64,000 nt of DNA, taken from WHTK01 sp965197795 (GTDB taxonomy: Bacteria; Chloroflexota; Dehalococcoidia; DSTF01; WHTK01). The notes under the pieces were generated by a model. It did not search any database. It saw only the letters and a list, made by a program, of their open reading frames with translations, and was not told the origin of the DNA. The stretch covers positions 2,852,001 to 2,916,000 of the forward strand of contig OZ240228.1 in NCBI GenBank assembly GCA_965197795.1. Reading direction: 5' to 3'. The position numbers were made by a program, and so were the translations under genes. Positions 46,135 through 55,797 of the stretch are shown one piece after another. How positions within the stretch are numbered: position 1 is the stretch's first letter; each line of letters opens with the position of its first letter.

Positions 46135-47391
46135 ATCTCCTCCACGTCACGTCAAGAAGACAACGAGGCAGCGGTCACGGCTACGTCGGGCCGCGGGACC
46201 TTCGCGGCATTCTCGGCGCCCCATTATCCCCGTCTTTGGGCCATTGGCTTGCTGTGGAGCCTCGGCCGCTGGACCGGCATCTTCCTCTCCAGCTACCTGG
46301 TCAACGATCTGACTGGGTCGCCGTTCCTGGTACAGATCGTGGGCGCCGCGTTCTTCGCGCCGATGTTCTTTACCGGCGCGCTCGGTGGCGTCATCTCAGA
46401 CCGCCTGGACCGCCGACGAACGCTTCTCGCCGTCGTCACGCTTGTGATCCCGGCGTCTATCCTCATGGCGACGTTCAACCTCTCTGACAGCATCGAGATC
46501 TGGATGGTCTATCCCTACATGCTGGTTATCGGCATCGGCAACATGGCGGACATGACGAGCCGGCGACCCCTGGTTTACGACATCGTCGGGCCGTCGAGGC
46601 TAACGAACGCGCTTGCACTCGAAGCGCTCGCGATGACGACCGGCGCGCTGCTCGGAGGCATCGCCGGCGGCTCGATGATCGGCTTTCTCGGTATCGGCCA
46701 GGGGTTCGCGCTCGTGGCCGTCCTCTACATGGTCTCGCTCGTCCTCCTGCTCGGCGTGCCGGCGCCCGGCGTGAAGCAGCGAGTTGGCCCGATGCCCAAC
46801 GTCCTCCAGGATTTGCGCACTACGCTTGCCACCGTACCGCGCAACGCAACGCTGGTTAGCATCCTGGGCGTGACGATTCTGATGAACGCTTTCTACTTCC
46901 CTTTCACGCCAATGGTGCCGGTTTTCGCCGAGCAGTTGGACGTGAGCGCCTTCTGGGCGGGCCTGCTGGCCGGCGCTCCTGCCGTCGGCTCGATTGGCGC
47001 GACCTTCTTGATTGCCCGCGGGTTAAGGATCACTCGCGGCCACGGCTACGTCGGCGGCACCATGTTGGCGATGGCTTTTCTCGGCGTTTTCGCCGCGGCG
47101 AGCTGGTATCCGGTGGCGTTGATTGCATTGATGATCGCCGGGCTGGGGCACGCGGGTTTCGCGACGATGCAGAGCGCCCTTGTGATGACGACCGCAACCG
47201 ACGCGATGCGCGGCCGAGCTCTCGGCGTGATGAGCATGTGTATCGGGATCCTTCCCTTCGCCATGCTGAGTTTGGGCGCCGCCGCGGAGCTCCTGGGGCC
47301 TTCCGTGGGCGTCCTTTCAGGTGTCGTCATCGGGCTGACGCTGATGGCCATATGGAACCGCTGGCGCCCCGAGTCGCACCGACAGCCTTAG
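46135..47391 (+). CDS. MFS transporter
   Basis: Major-facilitator permease with about 11-12 hydrophobic helices and the loop 2-3 motif GGVISDRLDRRR. Homology to MFS exporters starts at FAAFSAPHYPRLWAIG, upstream of the first standard start codon in frame (TTG 46249). The frame is open back to a TAA near 46078 with no ATG, GTG or TTG; ATC 46135, 6 nt after AAGGGG, is the best-placed initiator and gives MSSTSRQEDNE. An ATG-to-ATC change or a non-canonical start are both possible. Substrate unknown, probably a drug or metabolite exporter. Confidence 0.82.
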   Translation: MSSTSRQEDNEAAVTATSGRGTFAAFSAPHYPRLWAIGLLWSLGRWTGIFLSSYLVNDLTGSPFLVQIVGAAFFAPMFFTGALGGVISDRLDRRRTLLAVVTLVIPASILMATFNLSDSIEIWMVYPYMLVIGIGNMADMTSRRPLVYDIVGPSRLTNALALEALAMTTGALLGGIAGGSMIGFLGIGQGFALVAVLYMVSLVLLLGVPAPGVKQRVGPMPNVLQDLRTTLATVPRNATLVSILGVTILMNAFYFPFTPMVPVFAEQLDVSAFWAGLLAGAPAVGSIGATFLIARGLRITRGHGYVGGTMLAMAFLGVFAAASWYPVALIALMIAGLGHAGFATMQSALVMTTATDAMRGRALGVMSMCIGILPFAMLSLGAAAELLGPSVGVLSGVVIGLTLMAIWNRWRPESHRQP

Positions 47392-47467
47392 GCCGCATGA
47401 GCCGTACCGGCGCGAGAGTTGCTACACTCATCCGCACGCGCTGGCGCTTTAGTCATGGAGGCTTGCT

Positions 47468-48424
47468 ATGACGAAACTCGGAATGTTGCTCCACCCGGAA
47501 CGCGGCATCGATGCCGTCTTTGAGGAGGCAAGGCTCGCCGACGAGCAGGGCTACGACTCGATCTGGCTCGGCGACCACATCATGGCCCACGGCGAGGGCA
47601 GCCGCCCGGACCTGCCCTTCGATGCAATGACCTTGATGATCGGGCTCGGGGCTGCCACGACTCGAGTGCGCCTGGCGTGGAGCATGCTGAACGTCAACTT
47701 CCGCTACCCGGCGATGCTCGCGAAGGTGCTGTCGACGTTGGACCAGATGACCAAGGGCCGCGTCATCTGCACCCTGGGCTCCGGCTCGGTTCCCGCCGAG
47801 CACAAGGCTTACGACATCCCGATCGTGGAAGACCACGACGGCCGGGTCGCCTTCACACGCGAAGTCGTGCTGCTACTCAAGGAGTTGTGGACCCACCCGG
47901 CGCCGGAAATGGTCAGCTTCGAGGGCTCAAGGGTCCGCACACAGGACCTCGGCTTCGCTCCCGCGCCGTTTCAGAAGCCACATCCGCCTATTTGGCTCGG
48001 TGGCGAGTCCGATGCCACCGTCGACATGGTGAAGGAGCTGGCGGACGGCTGGGTCATGCTGACGCGCGGCAGCGAGGATCGACTACAGCAGGTGCTGTCT
48101 CAGCCGGACTGGCCGACGCGGCCGATGACTATCGTGCGCCAGATCCGCATGTTCACGGCTGAGGATCGTGAGACGGCTGTCGCCGAGGCGAAGGCATCGT
48201 TCGAGCGAAACCCGGTCGGCGTTGGCGGCGCCGCCACTGACCTTGACGCCTTTATCGCCCGCGAGATCGTCGGCACACCGGACGAGTGCATGACGCGCAT
48301 CCGTGAGCTGGAGGCCGAAGGGCCGAACTACCTTCGCCTCACCTTCGACAGCCTGGACCAGCAAGAGCGCGTGGCTCGTTTGATCTTGCCTCGTCTGTCG
48401 GAGACAGTGGCGGCGGTCGGCTGA
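47468..48424 (+). CDS. LLM-class flavin/F420-dependent oxidoreductase
   Basis: 318-residue luciferase-like TIM-barrel enzyme: EEARLADEQGYDSIWLGDH near 18, TTRVRLAWSMLNVNFRYP near 64, and PPIWLGGESDATV near 176 for the cofactor phosphate. This subgroup often uses F420, which fits cofC/cofD in the window. ATGGAGG lies upstream of the ATG. It could be a dehydrogenase or a monooxygenase; the substrate is not readable. Confidence 0.88.
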   Translation: MTKLGMLLHPERGIDAVFEEARLADEQGYDSIWLGDHIMAHGEGSRPDLPFDAMTLMIGLGAATTRVRLAWSMLNVNFRYPAMLAKVLSTLDQMTKGRVICTLGSGSVPAEHKAYDIPIVEDHDGRVAFTREVVLLLKELWTHPAPEMVSFEGSRVRTQDLGFAPAPFQKPHPPIWLGGESDATVDMVKELADGWVMLTRGSEDRLQQVLSQPDWPTRPMTIVRQIRMFTAEDRETAVAEAKASFERNPVGVGGAATDLDAFIAREIVGTPDECMTRIRELEAEGPNYLRLTFDSLDQQERVARLILPRLSETVAAVG

Positions 48425-48447
48425 CTAACTGCAAAACGCAGCAACGG

Positions 48448-48472
48448 TCGACGGTCGCTCTTCGACCGTCGA
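48448..48472. terminator. bidirectional terminator-like hairpin
   Basis: Perfect 10-bp stem (TCGACGGTCG with CGACCGTCGA), 5-nt loop, between the convergent LLM and gamma-glutamyltransferase-like genes. No strong T-run. Confidence 0.65.
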
Positions 48473-48481
48473 TCCGAGGCC

Positions 48482-50116
48482 TCAGTAGCCTACGGCGGCT
48501 CCGTCCGAGCGCGGTTCGCTGCCCGCCATGTAGCTGCCGTCCGGCAGGCGGCGGATGATCTGGCCGCGACCGCCGTTTCCGTTGAACTGGTTCTGCGTGT
48601 CAGCAAGTTTGACCTGGTGACCGCGAGCCGCGAGACCGCCGACGATCGCCTCACCTGCTGACGGCTCGATGACGACCTCCCGTCCTCGAAGCCAGCGCCA
48701 GCGCGGGGCATCCAGGCTGGTCTGGGGATTCATGCCATAGTCGACCTGGTTGACGACCATCTGGAGATGGCCTTGCGGCTGCATGTCGCCGCCCATGACG
48801 CCGAAAGGTCCGACAGGCTCGCCACCCTGGGTCAGGAAGGCGGGAATGATCGTGTGATAGGGCCGCTTGCCCGGAGCGACGATATTCGGGTGTCCTGGCT
48901 GCAACGTGAATCCAAAGCCCCGGTTCTGCAACGAGATGCCGGTGCCGGGTATCACGATGCCGGAGCCGAAGCCCTGATAGTTGGACTGGATGTAAGAGAC
49001 CATCATCCCATTCGAGTCCGCGGCGCAGAGGTAGACCGTGCCGCCCTTGGGTGGCTCGCCCGGGCCCGGATCGAGGGCGCCTTCCCCGATCAGGGCGCGC
49101 CGCTGCGCGACGTACGCCGGGTCGAGCAGGCCGGTCACGGGCACGTCCGCGTGGTCGGGGTCCGCAACGTAGCGATGAGCGTCGGCGTACGCCAGCTTCA
49201 TCGCTTCGATTTGGAGATGATAGCTCTCGATGGACTCGCGCGGATGGGCGCCCAGGTCGCAGCCATCGAGGATGCTAAGGGCCTCGAGAGCGGCGATGCC
49301 CTGTCCGTTGGGCGGGATCTCCCAGACGTCGTAGCCGTGGTAGCTGGCGCAGATCGGCTCCACCCAGGTCGAAGTGTGCGCTGCGAGGTCTGCCTCGGTC
49401 ACGAAGCCGCCTGTCTCCGACGCAAAGGCGGCGTAGCGCCTGGCGAGCTCCCCCTTATAGAAGGCCTCGGACTTCGTCTTGGCGATCAGTTCCAGCGTCG
49501 TCGCGTGGTCGGGCAACGTCCACCTGTCTGCGGCCTGGGCAATCCGGCCGTTCGGAGCGAACGTCTCGAACCAGCCTCGGAACTCGGGTCCGATGTTTTT
49601 TTCTTTGTAGTTACGCTGCGCGCCGCTCCAGGCCATTCCGCTTTCGGGGCCCAGCGGGAAGCCGTTGCGGGCGTAATCGATGGCGGGTTCGAACACCTTC
49701 GGGTAGTCGAGCCGTCCGAAGCGCGCGTGCAAATCGCGCCACGCGGCGGGTGCGCCGGAAACGGTGACCGCCAGCCAGCCTTTCGAAGGAACCTGGCTGT
49801 GGCCGTGCTTGGTAAACAGCTCCGGCGTGTGGGCGGCCGGGGCTCGGCCGGAGCCGTTCAGGCCGTGCAGCTTATCGCCGTCCCAGACTAGCGTGAAGGC
49901 GTCTGAGCCGATCCCGTTCACCCAGGGTTCGACGACGGTGAGCGTCGTGGCCGCCGCGATCGCCGCGTCCACCGCGCTACCGCCGACTAGCAGCATCCGC
50001 AAGCCGGCCTGCGCCGCGAGCGGATTGCTGGTGGCAACCACGCCGTGCGGCGCGAGCACCGGCATGCGACGTGACGCGTAGGGAAAGTCGGTTGGTAAAA
50101 GGTTGTTAGGCAGCAT
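48482..50116 (-). CDS. gamma-glutamyltransferase-family (Ntn hydrolase) protein
   Basis: 544 residues of the GGT family, which self-cleaves and uses the new N-terminal Thr as nucleophile. The likely nucleophile is Thr360 (GGTVYLCAAD), with GFGSGIVIPGTGISLQNR near 383 and GVMGGDMQPQGHLQM near 438 for substrate binding. No signal peptide is seen, so it is probably cytoplasmic. Relatives hydrolyse glutathione conjugates, cephalosporins or other amides. Convergent with the LLM gene. Confidence 0.9.
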   Translation of the reverse strand: MLPNNLLPTDFPYASRRMPVLAPHGVVATSNPLAAQAGLRMLLVGGSAVDAAIAAATTLTVVEPWVNGIGSDAFTLVWDGDKLHGLNGSGRAPAAHTPELFTKHGHSQVPSKGWLAVTVSGAPAAWRDLHARFGRLDYPKVFEPAIDYARNGFPLGPESGMAWSGAQRNYKEKNIGPEFRGWFETFAPNGRIAQAADRWTLPDHATTLELIAKTKSEAFYKGELARRYAAFASETGGFVTEADLAAHTSTWVEPICASYHGYDVWEIPPNGQGIAALEALSILDGCDLGAHPRESIESYHLQIEAMKLAYADAHRYVADPDHADVPVTGLLDPAYVAQRRALIGEGALDPGPGEPPKGGTVYLCAADSNGMMVSYIQSNYQGFGSGIVIPGTGISLQNRGFGFTLQPGHPNIVAPGKRPYHTIIPAFLTQGGEPVGPFGVMGGDMQPQGHLQMVVNQVDYGMNPQTSLDAPRWRWLRGREVVIEPSAGEAIVGGLAARGHQVKLADTQNQFNGNGGRGQIIRRLPDGSYMAGSEPRSDGAAVGY

Positions 50117-50180
50117 GTTCGTTCCCTCTAGGTTGAGCGCGGCCGAAGCAGTCCCGAACCGCGCTGATCTGTGACGCTGG

Positions 50181-51482
50181 TTAGGACTCGGTCACGGCGG
50201 CTATTGGTTCCGGCTCCTGGTAGAGTCCTGGCCTCATGGCGTCCAGCCACGCTTCATCCCGCGCGACGACCTTTTCGATCGCCCTCAGCTTGTAGTAGCT
50301 CGGCTCCAGGCCCGGCGGGTCGCCGCCGGCTTCGACCTGCTTCACGGCCTGCAGCAAGATACGCCGTGAAGTGATGATCGCGCGGTCGGTCGTGCCGAGG
50401 TGCTCGTAAGTGCGGTCCGTGACCGGTCCCATGCTCTCCTGAACCGCGCGATCCTGGGTGTTCGTCCCTTTGATCCCGCTGAAGGTCTGGGTTTTCTGGA
50501 CCGTGCGATCGATCATGTAGCGATTGCGACCGTTTCGAACCGAACGGAAGCCGTTTTCCGGGTCTATGTCCACGCCGAACTGGTTGCCGGTACCGACCAG
50601 CAGCCTTTCGTCTTCGCTGAGTGGTTCGCTGCCGTAGGTGAAGGCGAAGTTGTAGACCATGGTCTGTTCATCGTCGACCGGTACCCACATGTGCCCGTTG
50701 ACCATGGGTTTCGGCGGGTCGACCGTATAGCCCCGTAGCTGATACCACGGCATCACCCAGTGGTAGCCGCGTACGAACTTGTCGCCATCCGGCAGATTGC
50801 GGATGCCCGCGTACGTGTAGCCGTAGCTCGTCGGCACGACGTCGAGCTCGGCGGCGCGTGAGAACGCCGTCGCACGGCCTCGCACCGTGTTCGGTCCCTG
50901 CTCAACTCCTTGCATTCGGCCGTAGTGCAGGAAGTTGCTGTGCACCGTATCGATTCCGCCCTCCAGCGCCTGGAGCCAGTTGCTGTCCTGCAGCACCTTT
51001 GTCATGCCGCGGTGCGATTCTGGAGCCTGAGTCCACTCGAACTTTGGCAGCGCCGGCTGCTTCTGCGGCGGTCCCATGTAGGCCCAGACGACCCCGCCCA
51101 GCTCGACCGTCGGGTAGGCGGGAATCCGAACCTTTTCCTTGAAGACGGAGGCCTCAGGTTCCGAGGGCATGTCAACGCAGTGGCCCTCAACGTCGAACTT
51201 CCAGCCGTGATAGATGCACCGCAGGCCGTTCTCCTCGTTGCGACCGTAGAAGAGGCTCGCCGTGCGATGCGGACAACGCGCGTCGACCACGCCGACGCGT
51301 CCGTCCGTTTGCCGAAAGGCGATCAAGTCCTCGCCCAGGAGACGCACTTCGACCGGCGGGCAGTCTGGCTCGGGTACTTCCCACGTCAGCAACGCCGGAA
51401 CCCAGTAGCGTCGCATGAGGTTACCCATCGGAGTACCAGGCCCGACGCGCGTCAGTCGTTCGTTGTCTTCCTTGGTCAGCAT
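50181..51482 (-). CDS. Rieske 2Fe-2S ring-hydroxylating oxygenase alpha subunit
   Basis: 433-residue oxygenase of the long subgroup. Rieske ligands in CPHRTAS and CIYHGWKF; mononuclear iron triad intact in EGGIDTVHSNFLH. It is the only one of the six paralogues on the minus strand. It shares an intergenic gap of 42 nt with the alcohol dehydrogenase upstream, so the two could be co-transcribed and act in sequence (hydroxylation, then oxidation), which is inference. Confidence 0.92.
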   Translation of the reverse strand: MLTKEDNERLTRVGPGTPMGNLMRRYWVPALLTWEVPEPDCPPVEVRLLGEDLIAFRQTDGRVGVVDARCPHRTASLFYGRNEENGLRCIYHGWKFDVEGHCVDMPSEPEASVFKEKVRIPAYPTVELGGVVWAYMGPPQKQPALPKFEWTQAPESHRGMTKVLQDSNWLQALEGGIDTVHSNFLHYGRMQGVEQGPNTVRGRATAFSRAAELDVVPTSYGYTYAGIRNLPDGDKFVRGYHWVMPWYQLRGYTVDPPKPMVNGHMWVPVDDEQTMVYNFAFTYGSEPLSEDERLLVGTGNQFGVDIDPENGFRSVRNGRNRYMIDRTVQKTQTFSGIKGTNTQDRAVQESMGPVTDRTYEHLGTTDRAIITSRRILLQAVKQVEAGGDPPGLEPSYYKLRAIEKVVARDEAWLDAMRPGLYQEPEPIAAVTES

Positions 51483-51524
51483 GGAGTCGTCCCCTTTTCG
51501 TCGGCCAAAAGACAGATTACGACA

Positions 51525-52607
51525 TTAGAGGTCAGGCAAGATGCTGACGTGAATCGCCGGCTCGCCACGGCCGGCCACGGTTTCGATCGCCTTCCCAGCT
51601 TCGGCCAATCCGAATACGTGGGTCGAGAGCTCGACCATCGGAAGCTGTCCCGAAGCCAGGAACTGGATCGCGAGCTCAACCGACTTGTAGGAGTGGCCGT
51701 TCGCCTGCTTGAGTGCCAGCTTTCGGCGGACAAAATCGCCGACGTTCACCGCTTGTTTCCCGGCCGCGGCCAGCACGATGTTGCAGCGTTTCGCGGCCAC
51801 AGCGATGCTTTGCTGGACGGTGCCCTCCCCGCCGCCGGTGACGTTCACGACGACGTTGACGCCCTCGCCGCCCGTGTAATCCATGACTCTGGACACGACG
51901 TCCTCGTTTTCAACGTCGATCACGTAATCAGCCCCTAGCTTCAGCGCCATCGCCAGGCGATTCGCGTCGCGGCTCAACCCGGTGACGATTACGCAGGCGG
52001 CGCCGACCGTCTTGGCGGCGAAGGCCGCGGCGAGTCCTTGCTGACCTGGACCCTGGATCAGCACTGCGTCGCCCAGACGCAGCTCGCCATACTCGTAGGT
52101 CCACTCTATGCCGTTGGACAGTGGTAAGAACATCGCCGCGTGGGCGGCTGGAATGCTAGCTGGCATAGCGTGAATCACCGCGTTTGGATGGACGTAAAGG
52201 TACTGGCTGTAACCGCCCCACAGCGAAGGCGGGACCTTCAACGAGGTCGTGCCGTAGCGCAGTGCTCCACTGCGGTCGGTCTGATCGCAGAAGCGGAAGT
52301 CGTCGGAGCGGCACCACTTGCAGACACCGCAGGGCACGTACTCCTCGAGCGCGATCCGGTCACCCTCGGAGAGCTTCCAGCGCTGGCGCGCCGCGTTGCC
52401 GATGCGGGCAATGACGCCCACGTTCTCATGGCCCAGTATCTTCGGCCCGTCGGCGAGCCGGCGGGAACCCTCGATGTCGCTGCCGCAGATGCCGCAGGCT
52501 TCTACCTTCAGCAGGGCCGCGTCATCCTCGATGGCCGGCAGTTCGATCTCCTGGAGGGCGAACTCCTGCGGTCCGACGAGGACGGCGACTCGGGATGTCT
52601 CAGTCAT
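51525..52607 (-). CDS. zinc-dependent alcohol dehydrogenase (MDR family)
   Basis: 360-residue medium-chain dehydrogenase. Catalytic zinc Cys in ACGICGSD near 37 and GHENVGV near 59; four structural-zinc cysteines in CGVCKWC and FC (about 93-107); cofactor region IQGPGQQGLAAAF near 186. Oxidises alcohols or diols with NAD(P). Divergent from the Rieske oxygenase at 52691 and upstream of another at 50181, both plausible sources of its substrate. Confidence 0.92.
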   Translation of the reverse strand: MTETSRVAVLVGPQEFALQEIELPAIEDDAALLKVEACGICGSDIEGSRRLADGPKILGHENVGVIARIGNAARQRWKLSEGDRIALEEYVPCGVCKWCRSDDFRFCDQTDRSGALRYGTTSLKVPPSLWGGYSQYLYVHPNAVIHAMPASIPAAHAAMFLPLSNGIEWTYEYGELRLGDAVLIQGPGQQGLAAAFAAKTVGAACVIVTGLSRDANRLAMALKLGADYVIDVENEDVVSRVMDYTGGEGVNVVVNVTGGGEGTVQQSIAVAAKRCNIVLAAAGKQAVNVGDFVRRKLALKQANGHSYKSVELAIQFLASGQLPMVELSTHVFGLAEAGKAIETVAGRGEPAIHVSILPDL

Positions 52608-52690
52608 CTGGTGCTCCGTCTTTGCGCATTAAACCACGCGAAATCGCGACTTTCGACTAAAGTATGCGGAGAAAGTAGAGGAGGCGAGCG

Positions 52691-54025
52691 GTGCTTCACA
52701 AGGACGACAACGAGACGCTTTGCCGGGTAGGACCCGGGACGCCCATGGGCGAACTTCTGCGACAGTACTGGTTCCCGGCAATCCCATCCTTCGAATTGCC
52801 CAGTCCGGATTCTCCGCCCAAGAAGGTCCGCCTGCTGGGCGAGGACCTGGTCGCATTCCGCGACACAAACGGGGAGGTCGGGCTATTCCAGCAATCCTGC
52901 CCGCACCGCGGCGCTTCCCTCTTCTTCGGCCGCAACGAGGAGGCAGGCCTGCGATGCGTCTATCACGGTTGGAAGTTCGACGTGGACGGTACCTGCGTTG
53001 ACATGCCGTCTGAGCCGACCGAGAGCAACTTCAAGTCCAAGGTACACGTCCGTGCCTACCAGGCGCGCGACGTCAACCGCATGATCTGGGTTTACATGGG
53101 ACCGAGGGAGACACCGCCGCCGTTCCCCGAGTTCGACATTGCGACGCTGCCGATCGAGCACGTCACCGAGCCGCGCCTGATGATGGAGGAGTCGAACTGG
53201 TTCCAGAACCTCGAAGGCGACATCGACTCGGTACACATCGACTACCTTCACGCCCGGCTGCAAGAGGACAAGCCGATGGCGGACGGCATCCGCGGCTTCT
53301 ACACGCGCGACCGGGCGCCGAAGTTTGACGTCGTCGAGACGAACTACGGCGCGTTTTACTCGGCTCGACGGGAATGGGACGACGGCGGCAACGAATGGCA
53401 CCGCATCTCCCAGCTGATACTTCCCTTCCACACGATGATCGCGGCCAGCACGGCGGATCGAGTCAGCCTCCGGTCGTGGGTCCCGATCGACGACCACTAC
53501 ACACTACAGATCGTGCAGATGGGGAGCCTCAAGGGCTCGTTATCGCCGGAAGAGCGTGACGGGCCGCTGAACATCTTCGACATCGCCGGCGGCCTGCTGC
53601 CGGAGACGAGCGATCCTCGGTCCCGCTATTTCACCGTCGCCAACAAGCGCAACGACTTCAACCGCGACTTCGAGCTGGAGAAGACGCTTCAGTTCTGCGG
53701 CATCCTGTTCGCCGGCAACCTGCAGGACCGCGCCATGACCGAACTCATGTGCAATGAGGACGGCATTGAGCCGATCTACGACCGTTCAAAAGAGCACCTG
53801 GGCACGACGGACGGAATGGTCATCCGCTCGCGCCGGCTCTACATCAACGCCGCGCGAGCCCTGCGGAACGAAGGCGTCTTGCCCTCGAACGTCGACCACC
53901 CGAGGGTCGGCGCCGTCAGGTCCGCCTCCATCGTTCTGCCACCGGGGGCGAACTGGGTCGAAGCGACGGAGGAGGCTCGCAGCGTGTACGGCGGGGTCGA
54001 GGTAGCCTACGTGACGCCGACGTGA
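52691..54025 (+). CDS. Rieske 2Fe-2S ring-hydroxylating oxygenase alpha subunit
   Basis: 444-residue oxygenase. Rieske motifs CPHRGAS and CVYHGWKF; iron triad intact in EGDIDSVHIDYLH. GTG 52691 has GAGGAGG 7 nt upstream. It is divergent from the alcohol dehydrogenase and followed after 29 nt by a signal-less binding-protein-like gene, repeating the arrangement seen at 33746-35990. Confidence 0.92.
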   Translation: MLHKDDNETLCRVGPGTPMGELLRQYWFPAIPSFELPSPDSPPKKVRLLGEDLVAFRDTNGEVGLFQQSCPHRGASLFFGRNEEAGLRCVYHGWKFDVDGTCVDMPSEPTESNFKSKVHVRAYQARDVNRMIWVYMGPRETPPPFPEFDIATLPIEHVTEPRLMMEESNWFQNLEGDIDSVHIDYLHARLQEDKPMADGIRGFYTRDRAPKFDVVETNYGAFYSARREWDDGGNEWHRISQLILPFHTMIAASTADRVSLRSWVPIDDHYTLQIVQMGSLKGSLSPEERDGPLNIFDIAGGLLPETSDPRSRYFTVANKRNDFNRDFELEKTLQFCGILFAGNLQDRAMTELMCNEDGIEPIYDRSKEHLGTTDGMVIRSRRLYINAARALRNEGVLPSNVDHPRVGAVRSASIVLPPGANWVEATEEARSVYGGVEVAYVTPT

Positions 54026-54054
54026 CCACAAGCTGCACCGGCTGAGTCAGTAGC

Positions 54055-54885
54055 TTGCAAATCGCTGTCTTCACCAAGAACTGGCTGAATCCAGCCTATG
54101 AAGGCGCTCGGATGGGTGCCGACCGGGCAGCAGCCCGGTTCGGCGCGACGACGCAGCACCACGTGCCGGAGACTCCGGACGATCCGGAACAGCAGAGCGC
54201 CCTGATCGAGCAGGCGCTCTCGCAGCGTCCTGACGCCGTCGTCCTGGTGCCGGCGCACCCGACTCGCGTCAACCAGGCGATTCGTGCGATTAACGACAGC
54301 GGCGTCCCGCTCATCGCTCTGGTCAATCGCTTCACCGAGGGCCGCTACGTTTCATTCGTCGGCTCCGACGACTATCAGCCCGCCGGGAGGGTCGCACGGT
54401 ACGTCTACGATCGCTTGGCGGGCACCGGCAATGTCGTCCTGGTCGAGGGCCCGCCTGACTCCGTCACGAACGGGCTGCGCGTCAGCGCATTTCGGGACGC
54501 CGCTGCCGATTACCCGGGCGTGACGATCGTAGGCTCGTGCCAAGGCGCCTTCCTGCGTGAGCCGGCCAGAGCAGCAACGACTGGTCTACTGGCCCAGCTC
54601 CCCCGAGTCGACGCCATCCTGGCGGCCAACGACAGCATGGCTCTGGGAGCGCTCGACGCGCTCGACGCGGCCGGGCGCAGCTGCCTGGTGGCGGGAATCA
54701 ACGCGGTCCCCGAGGCGATCGAGGCGATCAAGTCCGGCAGGATGGCGGCCACAGCCGACTTCAGCGCGATGAACATGGCATACGTCGCGACGGAGTGCGC
54801 TGTCCGGCATCTGCGCGGAGAATCCGTGCCGGATGAAATCATGCTCCCGGTTCAAGTCATCGACCGGCAGAACTGCTCACTCTGA
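54055..54885 (+). CDS. sugar-binding (LacI/RbsB-type) fold protein without signal peptide
   Basis: 276-residue type I periplasmic-binding fold: IAVFTKNWLNPAYEGARMGA at the start, RPDAVVLVPAHPT near 58, and AILAANDSMALGALDAL near 195. It has neither a signal peptide nor a LacI-type DNA-binding helix, so it appears cytoplasmic. TTG 54055 lacks a clear Shine-Dalgarno, and upstream sequence offers no better start. Its position after a Rieske oxygenase suggests a ligand sensor or carrier for that substrate; unproven. Confidence 0.8.
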   Translation: MQIAVFTKNWLNPAYEGARMGADRAAARFGATTQHHVPETPDDPEQQSALIEQALSQRPDAVVLVPAHPTRVNQAIRAINDSGVPLIALVNRFTEGRYVSFVGSDDYQPAGRVARYVYDRLAGTGNVVLVEGPPDSVTNGLRVSAFRDAAADYPGVTIVGSCQGAFLREPARAATTGLLAQLPRVDAILAANDSMALGALDALDAAGRSCLVAGINAVPEAIEAIKSGRMAATADFSAMNMAYVATECAVRHLRGESVPDEIMLPVQVIDRQNCSL

Positions 54886-55026
54886 GACGGGCCTTTCTCA
54901 GCCAGGGTCTGTCCGGACTGGCACGAGGTTACCTAGTGTTTGGCATGGTTCGTCCGGGAACAAGGCGCATCATGACAAACGAATCGAGGAGATAGTCGAC
55001 CCCGCGCAGCAAGGAGGACGATTGCG

Positions 55027-55632
55027 ATGTTTTTACTGAACGAGATCCTGGTCTTTTCCCGGGGCCGCCGGCAGGAAGCTCTGGATAGGCTGACCTGGAT
55101 TCACGGCCTCATGGCGAAGCAGCCGGGATTTCAGCGCGCCTACGTCGCCAAGTTCCTCGGTGACCCGGTCACCCACACGATCCTGCGCGTCTGGGAGGAC
55201 GAGGAAGCGTATCTGACCTTCCGGCAGACACCGGACGGCAACTACGGCCGCGGCCGCCCAGAAGGTCTCTACGTCAACGAAAAAGTGATCTCCCAGTGGC
55301 TCAGCACCAAGGAAGCTGCCGGCGTGGAGAGCGGTGACTTCCTGGTGAAGACGGACTGGGAGGTGCCCGAAGCTGCCTGGCCGGCCTTCAACGAAGGCGA
55401 GCGGCGCATGGAGGAGATCGAGATGTCCTTTGGCTTGCTTGGTGTCAAGGAGTTTCGAGCCAAGGAGGACAACGTCGCCTTGACGATCGGCCGGTTCCCA
55501 AGCCGTGTCGAACTCGAGATGCTCCTGGAGAGCAAGAAGGTCAACGCAGAGCGCGAGCGCTTGCCCGAGGGCGTCAACCGCATCTCGTCGCTTTGCTACG
55601 AGATTGTCACCGAGGTGACGCCGGCAACCTGA
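55027..55632 (+). CDS. antibiotic-biosynthesis-monooxygenase (ABM)-like dimeric alpha+beta barrel protein
   Basis: 201 residues. The first half has the ABM pattern (LLNEILVFSRGRRQEALDRL, then PGFQRAYVAKFLGDPVTHT and WEDEEAYLTFR); the second half may be a diverged copy (EVPEAAWPAFNEGERRMEE). Such proteins are cofactor-free monooxygenases, haem-degrading enzymes or simple barrels. AAGGAGG lies 9 nt before the ATG. Followed by an epimerase-like gene. Confidence 0.7.
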   Translation: MFLLNEILVFSRGRRQEALDRLTWIHGLMAKQPGFQRAYVAKFLGDPVTHTILRVWEDEEAYLTFRQTPDGNYGRGRPEGLYVNEKVISQWLSTKEAAGVESGDFLVKTDWEVPEAAWPAFNEGERRMEEIEMSFGLLGVKEFRAKEDNVALTIGRFPSRVELEMLLESKKVNAERERLPEGVNRISSLCYEIVTEVTPAT

Positions 55633-55680
55633 CGATCTCCGCGGTTCTGGCGGCGCTGCGGTCGCCAATGCCGTTGAGAT

Positions 55681-55797
55681 ATGACACGAACAAAGGCCAT
55701 GACTACTCGCGCTGACACTATTCGCGATGGTGAGGGAGTTCGTTGGCCTAGACCCATGACATCTATCGAACTCGGGAACATCGAGGAGGAACTCTAA
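55681..55797 (+). CDS. 38-codon mini-ORF overlapping epimerase start
   Basis: ATG 55681 opens a short frame (MTRTKAMTTRADTIRDGEG and on) ending in TAATG, sharing an A with the next gene's ATG at 55797; its last codons contain the GAGGAGG Shine-Dalgarno of that gene. Could be a coupling leader or chance. Confidence 0.2.
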   Translation: MTRTKAMTTRADTIRDGEGVRWPRPMTSIELGNIEEEL

